A stretch of 13,397 nucleotides of DNA, taken from an uncultured Acetatifactor sp. Its GTDB lineage: Bacteria; Bacillota; Clostridia; Lachnospirales; Lachnospiraceae. The stretch spans positions 1-13,397 of the forward strand of contig CAJUNZ010000081.1 in the NCBI GenBank assembly GCA_910587755.1, written 5' to 3'. Below, piece by piece: positions 1-5,144 of the stretch (position 1 is its first letter; each line of letters starts with the position of its first letter). The notes under the pieces are model-generated. The model ran no database searches, was not told the origin of the DNA, and worked only from the letters and a program-made list of their open reading frames with translations. The position numbers and the translations under genes are program-made.

Positions 1-992
1 GTGGCAGCCAGGCTCAGCTCCTTTACAGGAACACCGATAATGCGCTTTACCAGGAAGATAACCAGCAGGATCAGGAAGAGAATCATCACACAGGTTACGA
101 TTACCAGAGTTTCTGTCAGTTCCCGGATTTCGCTCAGAACTTCCTGCCGGGATACATAGGCCACAGCCACCCAGTTGCAGCCAGGCACTCGTTCCACCTG
201 AATGTAGGTGCCGTCGTGAAGGGACAGTCCGGTTGTACCGTTTCTTATCTGATTCAAGGCGAAGGAGTACATACTTCCCACCAGTTCGTCAAGATGTTTT
301 CCTGTCAACGTCCGGTTCTGGTGGCCGATGACAATATTGGTATTGGCGTCTACCAGGAAGACTCCGCCGGTTTCTTCTACTCTGACAGGGCTGACAATGT
401 CGGAGATGGCATCCAGGTAAATGTCTGCAGCCACCACGCCACGAACATAGTCTCCGCTGCCCTTCAGTATGCCGGACGCTCCTACAACATATGACTGGCT
501 GTCCTCATCAAAATATACGTCTCCAAGGGTGATCTCTTCCGATTGAATACCGCTCTTGTACCAGGTTCTATCCGTAAGAACGTAATCATCACCCGGCTTA
601 TACGTGGCGTGGTACAGGGAACCGTCCTTGAGTCCTACAAAGATACCTGCGGGGCAGGCACTTCCAGGGTTTACAGTGTGCAGAATATAATTTTTCAGGG
701 TGGAGATATCCATATCCTGATATTCTATGGTTTCTTTCTGTGCCTGTATTCTGGCCAGGATCCCGTTCAGCCATCCACTGACTTCCTGGAGTGTTCCCTC
801 CGTGGTGGTCTGGAGCATTTCCTCACTTTTGTTCAACAGAGCCTGCGACATCTTGGAATACACCATCAAAAGCAATGCCGATACTGCAATGGTCACACAC
901 AGGACAATGGCCAGGGCAAGTTTTGCGGAAATCCCAATGCCCTTGCGTATGGCGGTGCTGGAGTCTGTTGTCTGTAACTGGTCTGATTTCAT
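1..992 (-). CDS. dCache-HAMP transmembrane sensor, probably a methyl-accepting chemotaxis protein (3' end missing)
   Basis: Reading the minus strand from the ATG at 990-992 gives an uninterrupted frame of 330 residues that runs off the window, so the C-terminal output domain is not seen. A cytoplasmic N-terminus of about 20 residues leads into a membrane helix (about 22-46). A roughly 245-residue extracellular sensor follows, then a second helix (about 295-316) and the start of a HAMP linker. The sensor looks like a double Cache domain. It contains Y137, R142, W144, Y145, Y160, D162 and D190, which match in order and almost exactly in spacing the alpha-amino-acid-binding residues known from PctA-type receptors. 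The start is supported by AGGGGG (complement of 1000-1005) seven bases upstream. A chemoreceptor is most likely from the architecture, but a sensor kinase or cyclic-di-GMP enzyme with the same front end cannot be excluded. The gene is divergent from the Sel1-repeat gene. Confidence 0.85.
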   Translation of the reverse strand, partial: MKSDQLQTTDSSTAIRKGIGISAKLALAIVLCVTIAVSALLLMVYSKMSQALLNKSEEMLQTTTEGTLQEVSGWLNGILARIQAQKETIEYQDMDISTLKNYILHTVNPGSACPAGIFVGLKDGSLYHATYKPGDDYVLTDRTWYKSGIQSEEITLGDVYFDEDSQSYVVGASGILKGSGDYVRGVVAADIYLDAISDIVSPVRVEETGGVFLVDANTNIVIGHQNRTLTGKHLDELVGSMYSFALNQIRNGTTGLSLHDGTYIQVERVPGCNWVAVAYVSRQEVLSEIRELTETLVIVTCVMILFLILLVIFLVKRIIGVPVKELSLAA

Positions 993-1062
993 ATATTTAC
1001 CCCCTATCACAAAGTAATTCATATTTTTCCTGTAGAAATGGAAAGTGGATACTTTTAATAAA

Positions 1063-1091
1063 ATTATAATAGATGTGAGGAAGGAATACAA
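1063..1091 (-). promoter_or_regulatory. sigma-A promoter for the dCache sensor gene
   Basis: On the minus strand there is TTGTAT (1086-1091), a 17-base spacer and a consensus TATAAT (1063-1068). It lies about 70 bases upstream of the sensor start codon and reads into it. I did not find a sigma-28-type motif. Confidence 0.6.
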
Positions 1092-1354
1092 GTTTTTTCT
1101 TTGTTTATTTTGAATAATATCTTAGAAATCTATAATTGTTTTTTGGCAGAAATGTCCGGATTGGAAAGGGGGCACAGTTTTTCAGTTTGGGAAGTAGAGC
1201 ACTGGAGCCTCTGCTGAAATGGAAATACCCATGATTCTGCCAGAAGGAAAACTTCGTCCCCGGCTTCCGGAATGCCACAGGTCGTCCGAACATCGGAATA
1301 GTGTTTTGTTGGTAAGGCGGGGGCAGGGGTTGGCCGATATATATTAATCAGAAG
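1092..1354. other. Intergenic stretch with no supported gene
   Basis: This is part of the roughly 390-base gap between the divergent sensor and Sel1-repeat genes. Only short frames occur, for example about 42 codons from 1219 on the plus strand and 62 codons on the minus strand. None has a convincing ribosome site or recognisable sequence. No good sigma-A promoter for the Sel1-repeat gene could be picked out. Confidence 0.5.
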
Positions 1355-1383
1355 AAAATACTTCTTGCCAATGTAAGTATTTT
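1355..1383. promoter_or_regulatory. Perfect 9-bp inverted repeat upstream of the Sel1-repeat gene
   Basis: AAAATACTT (1355-1363) and AAGTATTTT (1375-1383) are exact reverse complements separated by 11 bases. The element ends 27 bases before the chosen start codon. It could be an operator or a weak leader hairpin. No U-tract makes it look like a terminator for transcription in either direction. Confidence 0.45.
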
Positions 1384-1410
1384 ATGTATTTAGAAAGGAA
1401 GAGGAAGATT

Positions 1411-2646
1411 ATGGGGAAGACATTGAGCAGCGAGGTGCGCCAGGCCCTGCAGGATATTTATTACAATGAGAGGGCAGGGCGGGGAAAGGAGGCGTTTGCG
1501 ATCCTGGAGCGGGCTTCTGCCGCCGGGGACGGGGATGCCACCTGTGTACTGGCCCGGTGCCTGTGCGGGCATCAGTATGTATGGAAAGGCCACGGTTTTC
1601 CTGAGGATGACAGCCGGGCGGAGCGGCTTCTGCGTAAATCCGTGGAGCAGGGCAGTGCCCTGGGAGTGCTGGTGGCTTTGCGGAGCGGGGAACTGAAACC
1701 GGATCTGGAGAGGAAAATGCCCTTTGCCAGCCTCCAGGAGGCATTTGACGATGTTCTGGCCCTGGCCCAGGAGGGAGAGCCTTTCTGCCAGTATGTCATT
1801 GGAAATGTGTATTTCTGGTGGGATTTCACGCGGATCCAGAAGAAGGATCAGAGCTCGTTTTCCAGTCCTGCAGCGTGCAAGGCCTATATGAGGGAGAATA
1901 TTTCCAAGTGTGAAGACTGGTTTTGGAAGGCTTTCAGGGGAGGCATGTATTTTGCCGCCAACAATCTCAATCAATATTACACCAAGGGGGACGAGGACAT
2001 TATTCCTCCCAGGCCGGAGAGGGCCAGGGATCTCTGGAAAATCGGCGCAGAGGCAGGGCATCCCATCCACCAGTCCATTTACGCAGAGGAGCTGGAGGAA
2101 GCCGGAAGGAAGGAGGAGGCTTTCCAGTGGTACAGGAAGGCGGCAGAAGGAGGAAATCCGGGCTCTCTGACGGACTTGGGGCGTTGTTTCTTTGAGGGCA
2201 TCGGCACGGCAAAAGATGAGGCTTATGCTGTGAAGTGTTTTGAGAAGGAGCTTCCCGAAGGCCGTCCCATGACACATAATCTTCTGGGAAAGGCATATTT
2301 TTATGGAAGAGGTGTCCGCCAGGATCACGACAAAGCGTTTCGGCTGTTCTCCTATGCCTATGACAAGGGCAGCAGGTGGGGAGTCTTTTATATGGCAAAA
2401 TGCTGTTTTAACGGCTGGGGTACCACTCAGAGCTATTCCATGACCCTCCGTTACCTGGATGAGATGAACTGGGAGTACTGGGAGGCGGACTATCTGCGCG
2501 CCCTGATCTATGGCAGAGGGCTGGGGATGGAGGCGGATATCCCTAAAGCGGTGGCTCTGCTTCAGAAAATCAGTAGCCATGGAGATGCGCGGGAAGAGTT
2601 AAAACACTATAAAAAGACCATTTTCGGTAAGTTGATCCGGAGGTAA
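1411..2646 (+). CDS. Cytoplasmic Sel1-repeat (SLR/TPR-like) protein
   Basis: This 411-residue protein has no signal peptide or membrane helix. From about residue 65, and most clearly from about 210 to 385, it consists of Sel1-like alpha-helical repeats. They are recognisable by recurring A..W/L/Y...A..G and G.G pieces such as AFQWYRKAAEGGNPGSL and LLGKAYFYGRGVRQDHDKA. Such repeats usually serve as protein-protein scaffolds; the partner is unknown here. An in-frame ATG at 1384 has no ribosome site, while the ATG at 1411 is preceded by an AGGAAGAGGA stretch at suitable distance, so 1411 was chosen. The next gene starts 102 bases downstream, with only a weak 7-bp stem (2644-2665, no T-run) between them. 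A shared role with the recombinase is not evident. Confidence 0.85.
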   Translation: MGKTLSSEVRQALQDIYYNERAGRGKEAFAILERASAAGDGDATCVLARCLCGHQYVWKGHGFPEDDSRAERLLRKSVEQGSALGVLVALRSGELKPDLERKMPFASLQEAFDDVLALAQEGEPFCQYVIGNVYFWWDFTRIQKKDQSSFSSPAACKAYMRENISKCEDWFWKAFRGGMYFAANNLNQYYTKGDEDIIPPRPERARDLWKIGAEAGHPIHQSIYAEELEEAGRKEEAFQWYRKAAEGGNPGSLTDLGRCFFEGIGTAKDEAYAVKCFEKELPEGRPMTHNLLGKAYFYGRGVRQDHDKAFRLFSYAYDKGSRWGVFYMAKCCFNGWGTTQSYSMTLRYLDEMNWEYWEADYLRALIYGRGLGMEADIPKAVALLQKISSHGDAREELKHYKKTIFGKLIRR

Positions 2647-2689
2647 AAGCGGTCATAGGCTTTTATCTGTGTAAGCTTTCCTTTAAAAT

Positions 2690-2727
2690 AATGTAGACAG
2701 CGGAAGAAATTACACTGGCACTACATT
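2690..2727. repeat. 7-bp inverted repeat upstream of the serine recombinase
   Basis: AATGTAG (2690-2696) and CTACATT (2721-2727) are inverted copies separated by 24 bases, ending 21 bases before the recombinase start codon. An autoregulatory or recombinase-binding site is possible, but the arms are short and chance is a real alternative. Confidence 0.3.
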
Positions 2728-2748
2728 TTACTGCAAGGAGGAAGGCTT

Positions 2749-3423
2749 ATGGCGGGGACAGCAACTACGGTAAGCGGAGAAAGCACAGAAGAAACTATCG
2801 GAGAAGGCCGGACTTACGGCTATATCCGTGTGTCCACCAGGGAACAGAATGAGGATCGACAGCGGATTGCCATGAAGGAGTGCGGCATTCCTGAGAGCAA
2901 TGTGTACTCGGATAAACAGTCCGGCAAGGACTTTGACCGTCCGGGATACAAGGAGGTGATTGGAAAGTTACAGAAAGGCGATACTCTTGTCATTAAAAGT
3001 CTTGACCGGCTGGGGCGCAATTTTGATGAAATTCTGGAACAGTGGAGGCTGATCACGGTGGAGAAGCAGGCCGGAATCATCATATTGGACATTCCGCTTT
3101 TGGGAGATCTGAACAAGGATCTTATGGGGCGGGTGGTGGCGCAGCTTATGCTTACGTTGATGTCGTATATGGCGGAAACGGAGCGCATTAATATTCGACA
3201 GCGGCAGGCGGAGGGCATTGAGGCCGCAAGGCTGAGGGGAGTGAAACTGGGGCGCAGGCCCAAGGAAATTCTGCCTGGCTTTGAGGAGCTCTACAGAAAG
3301 TGGGTGGAGGGAACCTGTTCCGCCCGTCTGGCCGCAAAGACCCTGGGGATCAGCAGTCATACTTTTCGGAAATGGGCCGATGAGAGGCTGGAGGAAGAGA
3401 GAGTCTGCGGAGGAGCCGGGTAG
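2749..3423 (+). CDS. Small serine recombinase (Hin/Pin/Tn3-resolvase family)
   Basis: This 224-residue protein has the standard layout of small serine recombinases. Residues about 21-160 form the catalytic domain: YGYIRVSTREQN carries the nucleophile S29 and R27, and SLDRLGRN carries the paired active-site arginines. A long E-helix follows (ETERINIRQRQAEGIEAAR), then the linker GVKLGRRPK and a C-terminal helix-turn-helix (about 190-215, LAAKTLGISSHTFRKW). These enzymes cut at paired short inverted half-sites and invert or excise the DNA between them. The start is well fixed by AGGAGG eight to nine bases upstream, although it adds about 20 residues before the family's usual first strand. No transposon genes adjoin it. 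Its position about 0.8 kb from an inverted repeat around the loaP promoter makes it the candidate invertase for that element, which is inferred. It could equally act elsewhere in the genome. Confidence 0.92.
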   Translation: MAGTATTVSGESTEETIGEGRTYGYIRVSTREQNEDRQRIAMKECGIPESNVYSDKQSGKDFDRPGYKEVIGKLQKGDTLVIKSLDRLGRNFDEILEQWRLITVEKQAGIIILDIPLLGDLNKDLMGRVVAQLMLTLMSYMAETERINIRQRQAEGIEAARLRGVKLGRRPKEILPGFEELYRKWVEGTCSARLAAKTLGISSHTFRKWADERLEEERVCGGAG

Positions 3424-3445
3424 GGACAGGATGGTGTCCGGCCCG

Positions 3446-3618
3446 GCTGAAAGTCCCTTCAGCTCAGAGTACAGATGGCAGAATCCGTGCCCCGAGGAGG
3501 GACCTTCGGGGTATTCAGCACAGAACAGCGGACAGACATGCCGGTGTCGCCGGAGCAAAAACGCCTGTGGGAGGAAGGTTTCCTTCGGCAGGCGTTCCGG
3601 AAGGAGCCGGAGCTCCTT
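3446..3618. other. Cluster of four inverted repeats after the recombinase gene
   Basis: Four potential hairpins occur in 173 bases. GCTGAA/TTCAGC is at 3446-3463 and CCCCGA/TCGGGG at 3490-3511. AACGCCTG/CAGGCGTT at 3560-3596 encloses an inner GAAGG-TTT-CCTTC. AAGGAGC/GCTCCTT at 3601-3618 has a four-base loop. None is followed by a T-run on either strand, so none is a standard terminator. The region might be a structured RNA or a recombination-associated site, or simply a GC-rich coding remnant. Confidence 0.3.
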
Positions 3619-3651
3619 TGGGGCCTGTTGTGGCAGGGACGGCTTTCGTAA
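3475..3651 (+). CDS. Possible small protein of 58 residues, unrecognised
   Basis: An ATG-to-TAA frame between the recombinase and the convergent ACT gene. Codon choice (mostly G/C or favoured third bases) and a plausible C-terminal half, VSPEQKRLWEEGFLRQAF then EPELLWGLLWQGRL, look more protein-like than random. Against it, there is no clear ribosome site before 3475 or before the internal ATG at 3538, and the frame overlaps several hairpins. No family was recognised and no membrane helix or signal peptide is evident. It may be a remnant of a longer gene. Confidence 0.35.
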   Translation: MAESVPRGGTFGVFSTEQRTDMPVSPEQKRLWEEGFLRQAFRKEPELLWGLLWQGRLS

Positions 3652-3669
3652 ATTGTCCCGGCCAGGTTT

Positions 3670-4086
3670 TTATGATTCCATGCCGCAGAGTGTAAATCCC
3701 TTGGATCGCAGGCAGGATTCCACTTCAAAGGGGCCTTCCGCGTGGAATACCATAATAGGTTTGCCGGAGGCGCGGTTAAAGGAGAGGTACAGGTAGTCCG
3801 CGCTGATATTGCTCTCTGCCAGGGAGAGCAGCAGGCGGTTCAGATTTCCTACTTCGTCCGTGATCTCCACCCCAAGCACGTCGATGAGGCGGCAGAGAAA
3901 TCCTGCCTGGGTCAGGGCTTCCAGGGCCTTCTCAGGATTGGAGACAACCATTCGGACAATGCCGTATTCTGCACCGTCATTTGTGACGGAACCCAGGATG
4001 TTGATATCTTCCCTGGCCAGTATGGCGGTGATCTCCTGCATGACCCCTTTTCTGTTTTCTGCATAAATGGAAACTTGTTTTAACAT
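3670..4086 (-). CDS. Tandem ACT-domain protein, probable amino-acid-binding regulator
   Basis: This 138-residue protein is made only of two ACT folds. The first spans about residues 1-65 (LKQVSIYAENRKGVMQEITAIL...DINILG) and the second about 70-136 (VLGVEITDEVGNLNRLLLSLAESNISADYLYLSF). Free-standing double ACT proteins bind amino acids or related small ligands and act as regulatory modules; no catalytic domain is attached. AAAGGA lies eight to nine bases before the ATG on the minus strand, which supports the start. In related Clostridia such genes often sit next to phenylacetate-CoA ligase genes, but none is present here. The gene converges with the recombinase side and diverges from loaP, so it shares the control region 4087-4483 with the polysaccharide operon. 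Confidence 0.85.
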   Translation of the reverse strand: MLKQVSIYAENRKGVMQEITAILAREDINILGSVTNDGAEYGIVRMVVSNPEKALEALTQAGFLCRLIDVLGVEITDEVGNLNRLLLSLAESNISADYLYLSFNRASGKPIMVFHAEGPFEVESCLRSKGFTLCGMES

Positions 4087-4176
4087 AATATATGTCCTTT
4101 CTGTATCCGTCTCCTCCCCTGAAGATGTCTGTGAAAATACTGAGAATCAGGGCGGGGAGATTGGTTATTTTATCAG

Positions 4177-4205
4177 ATTTTAGCACAAGAGCAGTTTTTC
4201 TGCAA
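4177..4205 (-). promoter_or_regulatory. Candidate promoter for the ACT-domain gene
   Basis: On the minus strand TTGCAG (4200-4205), a 17-base spacer and TAAAAT (4177-4182) lie about 90 bases upstream of the ACT start codon. It lies outside the inverted repeat that surrounds the loaP promoter. Confidence 0.45.
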
Positions 4206-4250
4206 CCGTGTTTGCGTATTGGAGAAATGAAAAGGAATTTTTGTGAAGGA

Positions 4251-4278
4251 TGTGCAAAAAAGTATACTTTTTTGCACA
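4251..4278. repeat. Perfect 28-bp palindrome upstream of the loaP promoter
   Basis: The left half is TGTGCAAAAAAGTA and the right half is its exact reverse complement, so all 28 bases are symmetrical around a central AT. The right edge is eight bases before the -35 of the loaP promoter. Two 13-bp half-sites with an A-tract pointing towards a 2-bp centre are also the layout of Hin/Gin-type crossover sites. The sequence would equally suit a dimeric regulator centred near -57. It lacks GC pairs and a T-run appropriate for a terminator. Confidence 0.9.
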
Positions 4279-4433
4279 AAGGCTATTGCAAAAGAAAAAC
4301 AGGTATGGTATATTAAAATCTGATTTATAAGATTTCTTTTTATCGCTTTTACATAAATTCTAAGCATTTTCAGGGATGGCCGTTTAAAAGTGTATATTAT
4401 TGCGCACGCAAAAAAGTGTGCAAAAAAGTATAC
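4262..4433. other. Candidate invertible promoter segment (inverton)
   Basis: GTATACTTTTTTGCACA at 4262-4278 and TGTGCAAAAAAGTATAC at 4417-4433 are exact 17-bp inverted repeats. They enclose 138 bp (4279-4416) that contain the outward-reading loaP promoter. In the orientation given the promoter faces loaP. Inversion would turn it towards the ACT gene and disconnect the operon. A serine recombinase gene lies nearby. Repeat length and spacing fit known phase-variable promoters, but nothing in a single sequence proves inversion, and an operator array is the main alternative. Confidence 0.5.
4286..4314 (+). promoter_or_regulatory. sigma-A promoter for loaP and the polysaccharide operon
   Basis: TTGCAA (4286-4291), a 17-base spacer and TATATT (4309-4314), with a TGG extended -10 directly before it. 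Transcription would begin near 4321 and give a leader of about 160 bases before the loaP start codon. It is flanked by the palindrome at 4251-4278 and the half-site cluster at 4381-4444. Confidence 0.7.
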
Positions 4434-4444
4434 AATAATTCTCG
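4381..4444. repeat. Second half-site cluster in the loaP leader
   Basis: The segment has an exact copy of the 17-bp palindrome arm at 4417-4433, followed by only a weak right half. A 12-bp tandem repeat of GCAAAAAAGTRT lies at 4408-4431. A degenerate dyad at 4381-4408 agrees with the 28-bp palindrome at about 18 of 28 positions by eye. As RNA, 4390-4407 can pair with 4416-4433 around an eight-base loop: 13 Watson-Crick pairs, 3 G-U pairs and 2 A-A mismatches. Confidence 0.6.
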
Positions 4445-4483
4445 CCCCAGGGGCAGAAAACGCAAACTGCAGGGAGAAGTGTA

Positions 4484-5035
4484 ATGGAAAGGACAAGGGG
4501 GTACGGCAGAGTGTGGTGTGTATTATATGTGGAACGGGGCGGAGAGGCGGGAGCGGAGGCTTTTCTGGACGGTTTCCTGCCTGAGAGTCTGCATGCCAGG
4601 TGCTTTCACCTGACCAGGAGCAGGAAAAAGAAATATGGGGGAAGATGGCGCACGGTACAGGAAGTCCTGTTTCCCGGATATGTCTTCATAGAGACAGACC
4701 ATCCGGAGGCGGTACATCAGGAGTTGGAGAAAGTGCCTGGAAGGGGGTTGTTATTTGCCAGGGATGGAGCGGTTCATACCTTGGAGGAGGGGGAGGCAGA
4801 TTTCCTGGGGAAGATCTCGGACGAGGCAGGAAAAATAGGAATCTCTCGTGTAAGTGTGTCCGGCGGCGGGGAAGTCCGGTATCTTCAGGGGCCTTTGACC
4901 CGGGCGGCAGGACAGATGCGGAAAGTGGATCTTCACAGGCGGACGGCCCAGGTGGAGACGGAATTTCTGGGAGAAAAACACCTGTTGTACCTGGGGATTG
5001 AGATTACAGGACAGGATGACGAAAAGTCGGAATGA
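4484..5035 (+). CDS. loaP: LoaP-type NusG paralogue, operon-specific transcription antiterminator
   Basis: This 183-residue protein starts with a NusG N-terminal domain (about 10-110, WCVLYVE at the first strand and LFPGYVFIET at 62-71) and ends with a KOW domain (about 128-175). The basic RSRKKKYGGRW stretch before LFPGYVF is typical of the LoaP subgroup. LoaP proteins bind elongating RNA polymerase and keep it going through terminators in long biosynthetic operons, after loading on a nascent leader RNA element. AGGGAGA six bases before the ATG supports the start. Being first gene of the polysaccharide operon, directly behind the flanked promoter, is the usual place for this family. It is about 110 bases from the next gene, the only sizeable gap in the operon. 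Confidence 0.88.
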   Translation: MERTRGYGRVWCVLYVERGGEAGAEAFLDGFLPESLHARCFHLTRSRKKKYGGRWRTVQEVLFPGYVFIETDHPEAVHQELEKVPGRGLLFARDGAVHTLEEGEADFLGKISDEAGKIGISRVSVSGGGEVRYLQGPLTRAAGQMRKVDLHRRTAQVETEFLGEKHLLYLGIEITGQDDEKSE

Positions 5036-5144
5036 AGAAAAAAGAAAGATCGGAATCTGCCGGAAAGCTACAAGGCTGAGAATATGATTTTGACAAAGAA
5101 ACAGCCGGGACGAAAGAAAGGGCTCAGGGAGAAGAAGTGTAAGC

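Noticed and set aside
216..977. Plus-strand frames at 216-494 and 543-977
   Set aside because: They lie opposite the continuous minus-strand sensor gene, which has a ribosome site, promoter and recognisable domains. The plus-strand translations are shadows.
1390..2580. 396-codon minus-strand frame opposite the Sel1-repeat gene
   Set aside because: The plus strand shows clear Sel1 repeats and a good ribosome site. The antisense translation has no recognisable domain and is a by-product of codon bias.
2644..2665. Possible terminator after the Sel1-repeat gene
   Set aside because: The TAAAAGC/GCTTTTA stem is A+T-rich, overlaps the stop codon and has no adequate T-run, so it does not meet the normal criteria.
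3490..3618. T-box or other known riboswitch in the hairpin cluster
   Set aside because: No T-box antiterminator sequence, no T-run terminator and no downstream gene on the same strand for it to control.
4251..4278. The palindrome as a rho-independent terminator
   Set aside because: The stem is made mainly of A-T pairs with no loop-forming centre or downstream T-run, and no gene ends just before it on either strand.
5032..5079. 15-codon ORF overlapping the loaP stop as ATGA
   Set aside because: Very short, Lys-rich and without a supporting ribosome site. More likely incidental in the gap before the PGT gene.
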